A stretch of DNA of 64,000 nucleotides from Anaerolineales bacterium (GCA_015075185.1 JABTUW010000001.1:248001-312000), one strand, 5' to 3'; counted from the stretch's first letter, positions 45,246-54,357 are shown. Notes: generated by a model not told the origin, from the letters alone. Program-made: numbers and translations.

Positions 45246-45617
45246 ATGCAACTTGAGCGCCAGAAAAAAGTTGCCCGCCAATCCCTGGGCTGGATTGGTC
45301 AGGCAATTTCCGGGATCTTGTTGATTGTAATTGTACTGCTGCACATGTACTTTCATCATTTCCAGCCGGGCGGCATGCTGAGCGCCAGCGAGGTTGTGAC
45401 TCACGTTTCAAGCAACATTATTTTTATCCTGGAAATTCTCTTCATCTTGTTTGTGACTTACCATGCTATGCTGGGGGTGCGGGCAATTCTCTTTGACCTG
45501 AAGCTCAGCGAGACTGCCCGGCGCAGAATCAACGTCGGGTTGACCCTGCTGGGCGTAGTGACCGCTGTATACGGAGTCATCCTGGCGGTTTTGATTCGGA
45601 CACAAATGTTTTCTTGA
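45246..45617 (+). CDS. SdhD-like membrane anchor
   Basis: 123 residues, RBS GGAGG directly upstream. Three membrane helices: QAISGILLIVIVLLHMYFHH, then FILEILFILFVTYHAMLGVR, then a C-terminal helix. The His in YHAMLGVRAILFDL corresponds to the second haem-ligand region of SdhD-type anchors. Together with the preceding gene it would form the quinone-reducing membrane domain. Its stop overlaps the methyltransferase start (TGATG). Confidence 0.82.
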   Translation: MQLERQKKVARQSLGWIGQAISGILLIVIVLLHMYFHHFQPGGMLSASEVVTHVSSNIIFILEILFILFVTYHAMLGVRAILFDLKLSETARRRINVGLTLLGVVTAVYGVILAVLIRTQMFS

Positions 45618-46189
45618 TGAATGAACTTGATTCGTGGGAAGCCCGCTGGGCGCCTTACGACGAACCGACCTATCAAAGTGTCCTGAACAATATCCGGCCC
45701 GATGACGTGGTGCTGGATATTGGGGCCGGCGACCTGCGGCTGGCGAGACGGATGGCGCTTATGGCCCGGCGTGTCTTTGCCGTTGAAAGGCAGCCCGCTC
45801 TACTGGCTAACCAGGAGTCATTGCCGTATAATTTAACCGTTCTCTGCGCCGATGCTCGCTTTATGCCCTGGCCTGCGGGCATTACTTTGGGCGTGTTGCT
45901 TATGCGGCACTGCACTCATGTGGGTTTGTATGCGGCCCGGCTGCGGACGGTGGGCTGCCGGCGTTTGATGACCAATGCTCGCTGGGGCTTGGCTGTCGAG
46001 GTGATGGATTTGGGGCAACGCCGCCCCTGGCAATCTGTTGATTTTGGCTGGTACGCCTGTTTGTGCGGCCAAACCGGCTTTGTACCCGGCCCTCCTGAAC
46101 AGTTGACGGTAGATCGCATGGATCAAGTCATTGAAACGGAAAACTGTCCGGCCTGCTTGCGGTTACAAAAAGCTGATTTTCCAATTTAA
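45617..46189 (+). CDS. Class I SAM-dependent methyltransferase-like protein
   Basis: 190 residues. VVLDIGAGDLRLARRMALMA is SAM-binding motif I and RVFAVERQPALLA is motif II (acidic end of strand 2). LTVLCADARFMPW is motif III. The C-terminal half is Cys-rich (WYACLCGQTGF, ENCPACLRLQK), possibly a metal site. It overlaps the last base of the SdhD-like gene, so it belongs to the dehydrogenase operon. The target is unknown; modification of a complex subunit or the quinone is only a guess. Confidence 0.75.
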   Translation: MNELDSWEARWAPYDEPTYQSVLNNIRPDDVVLDIGAGDLRLARRMALMARRVFAVERQPALLANQESLPYNLTVLCADARFMPWPAGITLGVLLMRHCTHVGLYAARLRTVGCRRLMTNARWGLAVEVMDLGQRRPWQSVDFGWYACLCGQTGFVPGPPEQLTVDRMDQVIETENCPACLRLQKADFPI

Positions 46190-46266
46190 ATAGGAACGAT
46201 TCTGATTTCACTCGCTTTAAGCCGCTTGAGGGAACTGAGTAGAGCTTCCAGACAATAGAGCATCGG

Positions 46267-47817
46267 ATGTCTAAGTATATCATTGCCATAGATCAAAGTA
46301 CTCATGATACCCGCTGTGTGATTTTTAATCGTCTCGGTGAAGTCGTAAGTCAGCATGCCCTAAAGCACCGACAACTCCATCCCGAGGCAGGTTGGCTGGA
46401 ACATTATCCCTTAGAAATTTGGGCCAATACCCAAGTTGTGATTAAGAGCGCCATGGATACGGCCGGACTCAAAGCGGGGGATATCGCAGCGATTGGTCTG
46501 GCCAATCAGCGCGAAACTACGGTTGTTTGGGACAAAACCACGGGTAAACCTTACCATAACGCTATTGTTTGGCGGGATATTCGCACCGTTGAAATATGCC
46601 AACAGTTAGCCAGTGATGGTGGGCAGGATCGCTTCCGGCTGCAAGTTGGCCTGCCAGTTGCGCCCTACTTCTCTGCACCCAAACTCAAATGGTTACTGGA
46701 TAACACTGAGGGGTTGCGGGAAGCCGCCGAGCAGGGTGATGCTATTTTTGGAAATATGGATGCCTGGCTGGTTTGGAATTTAACCGGCGGCGTCAGAGGA
46801 GGCGTTCATATAACCGATGTAACCAACGCCTCACGCACGATGTTGATGAGTTTAGCCACGACTACCTGGAATGACAGTATCTGCCGGTTGATGACCATAC
46901 CTAAGACAATGCTACCCGAAATTCGTCCTTCGAGTGATCCAAACATCTACGGTTATACCCAACCGGATGGGGTGGTGGGTGGCAGCGTACCCATTTGCGG
47001 TATTTTGGGTTCTCAACAGGCGGCTGCGGTGGGTCAAGTTTGTTTGACTCCCCGTGAAACAAAAAACAGCTATGACGGGGCCTCATTCGTCATTATGAAT
47101 ACGGGAACCCGGATCATTCCCTCTCGACATGGCTTGTTGACCACCGTATGCTATAAATTTGGCGATCAACCCACCGTTTATGCGCTGGAAGGCTCAATTG
47201 CTTTTACCGGCCTTATTATCGAATGGTTGCGTGATAACTTAGGCTTGGTAGAAAAGCTTGCAGACATTGAAGAACTGGCTAAAACCGTTGAAGATAATGG
47301 CGACATTTACTTTGTGCCAGCCTTCAATGGCCTGTTTGCCCCTTATTGGCGCAACGATTCACGTGGCGTCATCGTTGGTTTGACCCGCTTTACTAACAGA
47401 GGCCATCTAGCCCGGGCTGCTTTAGAGTCAATTGCCTATCAAACCCGCGATATTCTGGATGCCATGGAAGCCGACCTGGGCACAGAACTGACCGCCTTGA
47501 AGGTTGATGGGACGATGACTTCTATGGATTTGCTGATGCAGTTTCAAGCAGATATCTTGGGCATACCGGTAACCCGCCTCAAGGTGACCGAACCGACAGC
47601 CCTGGGCGCGGCTTATGCCGCCGGATTGGCCGTCGGCTTTTGGCGAGATACGGCCGAAATACAGCAGCAATGGTCGGTTGATAAGGTCTGGAAGCCGGGC
47701 ATGAGCCGGCAAACACGGGCCAAATTGTATAAAGGATGGCAGAAAGCCGTAACACGCTCGCTGGAATGGGTGACAATACCCCTGGCTGAGAGAGAAAACC
47801 TTACGCCAGTAACATAG
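46267..47817 (+). CDS. Glycerol kinase paralogue with lost catalytic residues (pseudo-glycerol-kinase)
   Basis: 516 residues, alignable to the GlpK at 41123 without gaps over at least the first 280 residues. The glycerol-contact residues remain (NQRETT at 80-85, W102, Tyr134 in APYFS). The catalytic machinery does not: DQGTTSTR is DQSTHDTR, the catalytic Asp249 (GDQQAA) is Ser (GSQQAA), YGTGCF is YDGASF, and DGGMVYND is DGTMTSMD. The frame is open and full length, so it is maintained rather than decayed. A glycerol-sensing or regulatory role is likely; catalysis of ordinary glycerol phosphorylation is unlikely. It lies upstream of dhaM, HPr and the SorC regulator. Confidence 0.92.
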   Translation: MSKYIIAIDQSTHDTRCVIFNRLGEVVSQHALKHRQLHPEAGWLEHYPLEIWANTQVVIKSAMDTAGLKAGDIAAIGLANQRETTVVWDKTTGKPYHNAIVWRDIRTVEICQQLASDGGQDRFRLQVGLPVAPYFSAPKLKWLLDNTEGLREAAEQGDAIFGNMDAWLVWNLTGGVRGGVHITDVTNASRTMLMSLATTTWNDSICRLMTIPKTMLPEIRPSSDPNIYGYTQPDGVVGGSVPICGILGSQQAAAVGQVCLTPRETKNSYDGASFVIMNTGTRIIPSRHGLLTTVCYKFGDQPTVYALEGSIAFTGLIIEWLRDNLGLVEKLADIEELAKTVEDNGDIYFVPAFNGLFAPYWRNDSRGVIVGLTRFTNRGHLARAALESIAYQTRDILDAMEADLGTELTALKVDGTMTSMDLLMQFQADILGIPVTRLKVTEPTALGAAYAAGLAVGFWRDTAEIQQQWSVDKVWKPGMSRQTRAKLYKGWQKAVTRSLEWVTIPLAERENLTPVT

Positions 47818-47833
47818 GGAGGATATAAAACCG

Positions 47834-48091
47834 ATGGCTAAACGACGCCCCACCCAATTGACCCCAGAGCAGCGGCATGCCGCTCTGATGAAACGGCGTA
47901 ACCTGCTACTTGCGATTATATGGACTTTTGTCGTCGTTGTGGCGGTGCTGTACGGCTATTTACACGGCTATCCGCTGGTTGCTGCTGGTCAAACAATACA
48001 GGGCGTTTTAGTTGGCATGGCCTACGGTGGGGGTGCTTTACTGGCCATCCTGATAGCTCTCTTTCTCAATCGTAAATTGAGGGGGTTATAA
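47834..48091 (+). CDS. Small membrane protein of unknown function
   Basis: 85 residues, RBS GGGAGGA. A basic N-terminus (MAKRRPTQLTPEQRHAALMK) is followed by two membrane helices (LLLAIIWTFVVVVAVLYGYL and VLVGMAYGGGALLAILIALF) and a basic tail. It lies 16 bp after the pseudo-kinase gene and 7 bp before dhaM, so it belongs to that operon. No family is recognised. Confidence 0.65.
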   Translation: MAKRRPTQLTPEQRHAALMKRRNLLLAIIWTFVVVVAVLYGYLHGYPLVAAGQTIQGVLVGMAYGGGALLAILIALFLNRKLRGL

Positions 48092-48098
48092 TAACCTT

Positions 48099-48494
48099 AT
48101 GATCGGAATCGTGATTGTTTCTCACAGCCACCTGCTGGCCAAGGGATTGCAAGATATGGCCATCCAAATGTCAAAAAATATGGTCAAGATTGAAGCGGCT
48201 GGCGGGGTGGATGATGCGAATATCGGCACCAACGCCGAACGAATTCACCGAGCGATTGAGGCGGCCTATTCCCCCGACGGCGTCTTGATTTTGTTTGATT
48301 TGGGCAGTGCCCTCTTCAGTACCCAAATGGCTATCGAAATGCTCCCTGCAGAACACCATGCAAAAGTTAAGGTCAGCGCTGCTCATCTGGTCGAAGGAGC
48401 GATTGTTGCTGCAGTAGAGGCGTCACTGGGACACAGTCTGGAAGAAGTCAATGCGGCTGCCGAGGCTGTCAAAGATATGCAGAAAATTTTATAA
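48099..48494 (+). CDS. dhaM: Dihydroxyacetone kinase phosphotransfer subunit DhaM (EIIA-Man-like)
   Basis: 131 residues, only the EIIA-type domain. MIGIVIVSHSHLLAKGL contains the phospho-accepting His9, and VLILFDLGSALFSTQMAIEM is the second family block. HPr and EI domains are not fused, unlike E. coli DhaM, but both are encoded nearby (48533 and 50941). It passes phosphate from HPr to ADP on DhaL (40383). Confidence 0.93.
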   Translation: MIGIVIVSHSHLLAKGLQDMAIQMSKNMVKIEAAGGVDDANIGTNAERIHRAIEAAYSPDGVLILFDLGSALFSTQMAIEMLPAEHHAKVKVSAAHLVEGAIVAAVEASLGHSLEEVNAAAEAVKDMQKIL

Positions 48495-48532
48495 TAGCTC
48501 TACGTACCTCACCAATCAAGGGATGATTTGCT

Positions 48533-48817
48533 GTGCAATCGAACACTTTCATCATTCAGAATGAAGTTGGACTCCATGCCCGCCCGGCAGCACTGTTTGT
48601 CCAAACGGCGGCTAAGTTTAAGGCTAAAATTAAGGTCAGAAATGCCACTAGAGGCACGCCTTTTATAGACGCCAAGAGCATTTTGAGTGTTCTGGGCCTG
48701 GCCGTGGCTAAAGGGCATGAAATTGAAGTTGCGGCTGAGGGGGAAGATGAGGAAACAGCCCTGGAGACAATTGCCCGCTTAATTGAGGGTGATTTTACCG
48801 AGTCAACAACGACCTAA
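48533..48817 (+). CDS. ptsH: Phosphocarrier protein HPr
   Basis: 94 residues, GTG start. NEVGLHARPAALFVQTA places the phospho-His at position 15. DAKSILSVLGLAVAKGHEIE keeps the regulatory Ser (residue 49, equivalent to Ser46 of Gram-positive HPr), so control by an HPr kinase is possible, though no such kinase is in the window. It lies between dhaM and a SorC regulator and probably serves DhaM. Confidence 0.94.
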   Translation: MQSNTFIIQNEVGLHARPAALFVQTAAKFKAKIKVRNATRGTPFIDAKSILSVLGLAVAKGHEIEVAAEGEDEETALETIARLIEGDFTESTTT

Positions 48818-48845
48818 CTTTATCTGGGCTTCTACAAGCTAATAT

Positions 48846-49799
48846 ATGTCTGAGGAAAAGTTAGCCCTGCTGGCTAAGGTGGCCAGCCTTTACTATGAGA
48901 AGAATCTGACTCAGGCAGAAATTGCTAAACGTCTTAATATTTCTCGCCCGCAAGTTTCACGCCTGCTGGCTGAAGGCCGGCAGGAGGGTGTTGTTGAAAT
49001 CATTATTCACCACCCAACCACTAAATCCGTCTCATTGGAGCAAAATTTACTTAACCGCTTTGCGCTGAAAGAGGTCAAACTTTTAGCCTCGGGGCACCTG
49101 GGCTATGCTCAACTGATCGAGCGCCTGGGTGTGCTAGCTGCACGGCATATGGAAGAACGCCTGGAAGACGGAATGATCCTGGGAATTTCCTGGAATTCAG
49201 GCGTTTATCAGGTGGTGAATGCCTTGCGCGCAGCCCGGCGGAAAAAGGTAACAGTCGTTCAGCTTACCGGCGCCGTTGGCTCGATCAACCCTTTGATTGA
49301 TGGCCCCGATCTGACTCGCTGGCTCGCTCAAACCTTGGGCGGGCAGTACAAATATCTACCCGCGCCGCTGCTGGTAGAGAGCAAGGCCACCCGTGAGGCC
49401 CTCCTCCAAGAACGTTCCATCCGCGAGACACTGACCTTGCTGGATCAAATGGATATGGCTCTCATCGGCATCGGGAGTCTCTCACCTGCCCTATCGAGCC
49501 TGCTCCTGGCCGGCTATATCACCGAGGCTGAACTGCGCGAAATCATTCGGCAGGGTGGAGTTGGCGATATTTGCTCTTATCATTACGACCTGCGCGGCAA
49601 TGTTTTACCCCTTGAACTGCACCGGCGCTTGATCGGCGTCTCTCTGGAAATGCTCCGAAAAACCCCGTATGTCATTGGTGTTGGCGGCGGCATTGATAAA
49701 GCCTCGGCGGTGCTGGGGGCGCTCCGCCTGGGCGTCCTTGATTGCCTGATCACCGATGAAATTGCGGCTCGCGCCGTCGTCAAGATGTCGGACCTATGA
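48846..49799 (+). CDS. SorC/DeoR-type sugar-binding transcriptional regulator
   Basis: 317 residues. The N-terminal helix-turn-helix is LTQAEIAKRLNISRPQVSRL; the rest is the SorC-family sugar-phosphate-binding domain (LGVLAARHMEERLEDGMILG, VVQLTGAVG, IGIGSLSPALSSLLLAG, GVGGGIDKASAVLGALRLG). Members sense phosphorylated sugars or DHAP-like intermediates. Its position in the dhaM-ptsH-ptsI stretch suggests it controls the glycerol/DHA genes. It overlaps the next gene (ATGA). Confidence 0.9.
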   Translation: MSEEKLALLAKVASLYYEKNLTQAEIAKRLNISRPQVSRLLAEGRQEGVVEIIIHHPTTKSVSLEQNLLNRFALKEVKLLASGHLGYAQLIERLGVLAARHMEERLEDGMILGISWNSGVYQVVNALRAARRKKVTVVQLTGAVGSINPLIDGPDLTRWLAQTLGGQYKYLPAPLLVESKATREALLQERSIRETLTLLDQMDMALIGIGSLSPALSSLLLAGYITEAELREIIRQGGVGDICSYHYDLRGNVLPLELHRRLIGVSLEMLRKTPYVIGVGGGIDKASAVLGALRLGVLDCLITDEIAARAVVKMSDL

Positions 49800-50848
49800 A
49801 AATTTTGGTCATGGGGGCCGGGGCCATCGGCTGTTTTGTCGGCGGCCACCTCGCCGGCAGCGGCCAGCAAGTCACCCTGGTGGGGCGTTCTTTTCCGATG
49901 CAAAAAATTGCCAGGGAAGGTCTAACCCTGCGCTGGCCGGGCCGCTCACCCCAAACCGTCTTTCCGGCAACGACGACGACTATCCCCTTTGATGCCGGTT
50001 TTGATTTCATTTTGCTGACCGTCAAAGCGCCCGATACCCTTCAGGTTATAAAAGAACTTGCAGCTCTAACTCACAAAACTTACTTTGTTTCGCTGCAAAA
50101 CGGGATTGGCAACGAGGAGCAGTTGGCCGCCGCCTTTGGCCCGGAGCGAGTTATTGCCGGGACAATTACGATCCCCATTCAAGCGCCGGAGCCAGGGGTG
50201 ATTGAGGTCAGTAAAGCCAAGGGTGGGCTGGGCCTGGCGACCCTACGGCCCGGTCAGTCCGTCAACAATTTTGCCGATGCGCTGAACCAAGCCGGTTTGA
50301 CCACCATACTTTATGACGATTACCGGGCCATGAAATGGTCCAAGTTGCTACTCAATATCGTCACCAATGCTTCCTCGGCTATTCTTAACCTCCCGCCCGC
50401 CGAGATCATCGCCCGGCCAGAACTGTTTGATCTGGAAATCAAAGCGCTGCAAGAAGGCGTAGCCGTCATGCGCGCACAAGGTATCCGCGCCGTTAAACTG
50501 CCCGGCTATCCGGTAGATTGGTTAGCCCGGCTCTTGTCGGCGCGCTGGCTGCCTCTGGCGGCCCTCCGCGCTCTCTTACGTCCTTCTCTGGCGAGCGGCC
50601 GGGGCGTCAAGATGCCCTCGCTCCAGATAGACCTGGCCGCCGGACGTTCTACTTCAGAAATTAACGTTTTGAACGGGGCGATTGTCGAAGCCGGGCAGAA
50701 ATTCGGCGTGGCCACGCCGGTCAACCAGGCTTTCACCGAGATTTTGAGCGGTCTGGTAGCCGGCCGGCTGCAATGGGCCGATTATCATAATCAGCCGGGG
50801 AAGTTGGTGGAGGCAGTAGCAGCTAGACTAACAAAAGACCCAAATTAG
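49796..50848 (+). CDS. Ketopantoate reductase-like protein (PanE/ApbA family)
   Basis: 350 residues. The N-terminal MKILVMGAGAIGCFVGGHLA binds NADPH, and LQNGIGNEEQLAAAFG plus MKWSKLLLNIVTNASSAI (catalytic Lys and Asn) are family motifs; STSEINVLNGAIVEAGQKFG is the C-terminal block. Family members reduce 2-dehydropantoate, but many paralogues have other substrates. The coupling by ATGA overlap to the SorC regulator and lack of pan genes argue for a role in this island, identity unknown. Somewhat longer than E. coli PanE (about 300). Confidence 0.82.
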   Translation: MKILVMGAGAIGCFVGGHLAGSGQQVTLVGRSFPMQKIAREGLTLRWPGRSPQTVFPATTTTIPFDAGFDFILLTVKAPDTLQVIKELAALTHKTYFVSLQNGIGNEEQLAAAFGPERVIAGTITIPIQAPEPGVIEVSKAKGGLGLATLRPGQSVNNFADALNQAGLTTILYDDYRAMKWSKLLLNIVTNASSAILNLPPAEIIARPELFDLEIKALQEGVAVMRAQGIRAVKLPGYPVDWLARLLSARWLPLAALRALLRPSLASGRGVKMPSLQIDLAAGRSTSEINVLNGAIVEAGQKFGVATPVNQAFTEILSGLVAGRLQWADYHNQPGKLVEAVAARLTKDPN

Positions 50849-50940
50849 GGTATTTTGACAATTGGTAAAGGTAGGGTTAAACTCGCATCCGTGCAACCCC
50901 GTGAAGAAATTGTAGCAAAGATAAGAGGTCTAAACTGAAC

Positions 50941-52650
50941 ATGCACAAACTAGCCGGTATTCCCGCCAGTAATGGTATTGCCATTGGACCTGTTTTCATC
51001 TACCAGCCGGAAGCGCCCGTCGTGGAGCAGCGCTCCATCGCCGATCCCGCTGCCGAAGTGGCTCGACTCGACACGGTTATCGCTGCCGCCGCTACTGATT
51101 TGCAAGCCCTGAAAGCCAAAACCGAAGCGGCAGTCGGGGCGGAAGAAGCCCAGATTTTTGAAGTGCATCGCATGTTCCTGGAAGATCCCGCCTTTACCGG
51201 AGTGATTAAGGAAGCTATTGAAACGAGCCAGATCAACGCCGAGGCCGCCGTGAGTCAAACGGCCTCGGCCCTGGTTGAACAATTTGAGGCGCTGGATGAT
51301 GAATATTTCCGGCAGCGCGCCGCCGATATCAAAGACATCGGTCAGCGCCTGCTGCGGCTGCTCACCGGCGCGGGCGGCAGCAGTCTGGCCGGACTGGCCA
51401 GACCGGCCGTCATTCTGGCCCACGATTTAACCCCTTCCGATACAGCCACCGTAGACCGCCACATGGTCCTGGCTTTTTGCACGGCTATCGGCGGCGCGAC
51501 CTCCCATACGGCTATTCTCTCCCGAAGTTTAGGGATTCCGGCTGTGGTCGGACTGGGCCAGGAAGTGCTGCAACTGGCTGTCACCGACCAATTGATCGTG
51601 GATGGCGGCGCGGGTGAAGTCTGGGTCAATCCCGATCAGGACGCCATTAACGCCTATGAGCAGCGCCGCCAGGAGCAGTTACAGGGCCAGGCAGAGGTTT
51701 TGAGTCACGCCCATGAACCGGCCACCACCAGCGATGGCCGCCCGGTTGAGGTTGTGGCCAACATCGGCAGCCTGGCCGACGCCAGGCAAGCCATCGAAAT
51801 GGGCGCGGAGGGCGTCGGGCTGCTGCGCACCGAATTTCTGTTTATGCAGCGTGATACCCTGCCCGGCGAAGAGGAACAGTACCAGGCGTTGCGCGCTATC
51901 GCCGACGTTTTCCAGAAGCGCCCCCTGGTTGTGCGCACCCTCGATATTGGCGGCGACAAGCCTTTGCCCTACCTCGACATGCCGGAGGAACAAAATCCTT
52001 TTTTGGGCCGGCGAGCCATCCGGCTGACCCTGGCCGAGCCGGAGCTTTTCCAGGTCCAACTGCGGGCGAGTCTGCGGGCCGGGCATGAGCGCAACATCAA
52101 GATTATGTTCCCCATGATCGGTTCGGTCAGCGAACTGCGCCGCTGTCGCGCCCATTTTGAGCAGGCCAGGGCTGCCCTGGCCGCCGAGAAAATTCCTCAG
52201 GCCGAGTCGCCGGAAGTAGGGATTATGGTTGAAATTCCCTCCACGGCGATCCTGGCCGATGCTCTGGCTCCGCTGGTAGATTTTTTCAGCATCGGCACCA
52301 ACGATCTGGCCCAGTATACCCTGGCCGCCGACCGCACCAATCCTCTGGTCGCGCCTCTGGCCGACCCGCTGCATCCGGCGGTGCTGCGCTTGATCCGGCA
52401 AGTGATCGAGGCCGGTCATGCGCATGGCAAATGGGTCGGCATGTGCGGCGAGTTGGCCGGTAATCCTCTGGCTGTGCCGGTCCTGGTGGGGCTAGGGCTG
52501 GACGAGTTTAGTATGACCGCCTCGGCCATTCCCATCGCCAAGGCGTTGATCCGGCGCTTATCAATTCCTCAGGCTCAACAGATCGCCGTTGAGTGTCTAA
52601 AATTGACCGACCTGGAAGAAGTTGAGCAGTTTTTGAGCAAACCATTTTGA
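50941..52650 (+). CDS. ptsI: PTS enzyme I (phosphoenolpyruvate-protein phosphotransferase)
   Basis: 569 residues. MHKLAGIPASNGIAIGPVFI opens the protein; GGATSHTAILSRS holds the phospho-His at residue 189. The C-terminal PEP-binding barrel shows EGVGLLRTEFLFM, IKIMFPMIGSVSELR, FSIGTNDLAQYTLAADR and the GMCGELAG Cys. It takes phosphate from PEP to HPr. With no EIIB/EIIC genes in the window, DhaM is the evident end user. Confidence 0.95.
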   Translation: MHKLAGIPASNGIAIGPVFIYQPEAPVVEQRSIADPAAEVARLDTVIAAAATDLQALKAKTEAAVGAEEAQIFEVHRMFLEDPAFTGVIKEAIETSQINAEAAVSQTASALVEQFEALDDEYFRQRAADIKDIGQRLLRLLTGAGGSSLAGLARPAVILAHDLTPSDTATVDRHMVLAFCTAIGGATSHTAILSRSLGIPAVVGLGQEVLQLAVTDQLIVDGGAGEVWVNPDQDAINAYEQRRQEQLQGQAEVLSHAHEPATTSDGRPVEVVANIGSLADARQAIEMGAEGVGLLRTEFLFMQRDTLPGEEEQYQALRAIADVFQKRPLVVRTLDIGGDKPLPYLDMPEEQNPFLGRRAIRLTLAEPELFQVQLRASLRAGHERNIKIMFPMIGSVSELRRCRAHFEQARAALAAEKIPQAESPEVGIMVEIPSTAILADALAPLVDFFSIGTNDLAQYTLAADRTNPLVAPLADPLHPAVLRLIRQVIEAGHAHGKWVGMCGELAGNPLAVPVLVGLGLDEFSMTASAIPIAKALIRRLSIPQAQQIAVECLKLTDLEEVEQFLSKPF

Positions 52651-52695
52651 CACTGTCGCTTTTTCTGCATATACTCAGGTCCAGACTACCTCATT

Positions 52696-53343
52696 GTGGA
52701 GCAGTGTGTGAACACCATCTTGGCCCTGACTGCGATTCTCGTAGCCTACCTCTTTGGCTCAATTCCCGTGGGTTACCTGGTGGCCCGTCTATACGGAGTT
52801 GACGTGACTGCCTCAGGCAGCGGCAGAACAGGCGGCACCAATGTCTTGCGCTCCGTCGGGCCTGTTGCCGCAGCCTTGACCGTACTTGGAGATATCCTCA
52901 AAGGGTTAATTCCCGTCTACCTGTTGGCCCCTGTGGCCCATCCGTTGGTCACGGCTTTGGCCGCCACGGCCACAGTCATCGGTCATAACCACTCCATTTT
53001 TCTGCGTTTTCGGGGAGGCGTCGGCGCTGGCACGGCGATGGGCGCCCTGGGCGGCCTGACTTTTCCCGGAGCTTTGATCGTGGCCGTCTGCGGCCTGGTT
53101 GCCCTGGGAGTCAGCCGGTACGCTTCGGTGCTTTCGACAACCATTGCTGTCGCCAGCCTCGTTGTTTTAATCGTTTTTGCCGTGCTCGGCTACACTCCCT
53201 ACGAGTATATCGTCTCCGGTATTCTAAGCCTGCTGGTCATGTTCAACGCGCTGCGTCCAAACTTTGCTAGGCTGCGGGCCGGTACCGAGCGCAAGATTGG
53301 CCAAAAATCTGAAAATGTTGTCCGGGTGTCGCCCCATCATTAA
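52696..53343 (+). CDS. plsY: Glycerol-3-phosphate acyltransferase PlsY
   Basis: 215 residues. AYLFGSIPVGYLVARLYGVD, GSGRTGGTNVLRSVGP and IGHNHSIFLRFRGGVGAGTA are the three PlsY motifs, the last usually GHxFPxFLxFKGGKGVAT. The variation here (NHSIFLRFRGGVGAGTA) is notable, since the second Lys of the KGGKG element is Val. It acylates glycerol-3-phosphate at the membrane. The GTG at 52696 is taken as start; a second GTG at 52708 is equally possible. Confidence 0.85.
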   Translation: MEQCVNTILALTAILVAYLFGSIPVGYLVARLYGVDVTASGSGRTGGTNVLRSVGPVAAALTVLGDILKGLIPVYLLAPVAHPLVTALAATATVIGHNHSIFLRFRGGVGAGTAMGALGGLTFPGALIVAVCGLVALGVSRYASVLSTTIAVASLVVLIVFAVLGYTPYEYIVSGILSLLVMFNALRPNFARLRAGTERKIGQKSENVVRVSPHH

Positions 53344-53370
53344 TTGGGGAAAGGCAACGATGTGATTATG

Positions 53371-53406
53371 GCCGCTACAACATCTTGATTGTAGCGGTCT
53401 TTGCTT
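53371..53406 (+). terminator. Terminator after plsY
   Basis: 9-bp stem CCGCTACAA / TTGTAGCGG with an 8-nt loop, followed by a T-rich stretch (TCTTTGCTTTT). Confidence 0.7.
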
Positions 53407-53622
53407 TTATCAATGTTAAGGCTTTCTTTTGAACTGCTCTCATTTTTCTAAAATTACTAGATATAGTATGATACCTATATTAGATCACAAAATATAGTGA
53501 GGAGGTGAGGATGGTCAATTTCTAATTAAAGCCATCACAACTGGTCAGAAGGTAAGCGTAGGGTGGCCTATAGCTGAAAAGTGGTTTTATTTAGAGCTAA
53601 CGACAAAAGGGAGAGACAACGG

Positions 53623-54264
53623 ATGACAAAAAAATATTCGATTGCCATTGCCGGCAACATGGGGGTTGGGAAAAGCACCCTGACCCGCCTCCTGACGGAA
53701 GATTTAGGTTGGACGCCCTTTTACGAAGCAGTAGACGACAACCCTTACCTGGTTGACTTTTATAAAGATATGCGCCAATGGAGTTTCCATTCTCAGGTAT
53801 TTTTCCTCTCCCGCCGCTTGCACTATCAGCGGGAAATCGCCAATCATCCTGACCCAGTCATTCAAGATCGTAGCATTTACGAGGATGCCGAAATTTTTGC
53901 CCGCAATTTACACCAGCGCGGTAACATGTCTCACCGCGATTATCAGGTCTATCGCGGCCTCTATGAAGAATTCATTCAATTCTTGCCCCGGCCTGATCTC
54001 ATTGTTTACCTTAAAGCCAGCCTGCCTACTTTAATTACTCGCATTCATCGGCGGGGGCGCGATTTTGAGCAAGATGTCTCCCCTCTCTATTTGCAGCAGC
54101 TCAATGAATTATACACGGCCTGGATCGAAGATTTTACCCTCTGCCCTATCCTCACCGTGCCGGCTGACAATCTGGATTTTGTGCGTTTCAGCCAGGATTT
54201 TGGGCTGATTAAAGAAAAAATTATAGAGAAACTGGCCGGACGAGAAAAGGTATATTTCCCCTAA
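53623..54264 (+). CDS. Deoxynucleoside kinase (dAK/dGK-like)
   Basis: 213 residues from the ATG at 53623 (RBS GGGAGAG). IAIAGNMGVGKSTLTRLL is the P-loop, QDRSIYEDAEIFARNLH the DRS motif contacting the nucleoside, and RIHRRGRDFEQDV the lid. This is the deoxyadenosine/deoxyguanosine kinase family, phosphorylating imported or salvaged deoxynucleosides. Its presence fits the organism's heavy investment in nucleoside import. Confidence 0.93.
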   Translation: MTKKYSIAIAGNMGVGKSTLTRLLTEDLGWTPFYEAVDDNPYLVDFYKDMRQWSFHSQVFFLSRRLHYQREIANHPDPVIQDRSIYEDAEIFARNLHQRGNMSHRDYQVYRGLYEEFIQFLPRPDLIVYLKASLPTLITRIHRRGRDFEQDVSPLYLQQLNELYTAWIEDFTLCPILTVPADNLDFVRFSQDFGLIKEKIIEKLAGREKVYFP

Positions 54265-54301
54265 CTGCTAAACTGCAAAGAGTAGAGCTACTTCATAAAT
54301 C

Positions 54302-54335
54302 AAAAAACCTCGTCCCTAAAGACGAGGTTTTTTTT
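54302..54335. terminator. Bidirectional terminator between dNK and cold-shock genes
   Basis: AAACCTCGTC pairs with GACGAGGTTT around a 6-nt loop, flanked by A6 on the left and T8 on the right, so it works for both convergent genes. Confidence 0.88.
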
Positions 54336-54357
54336 GCGAGATAAGGGTGTAACTAAT

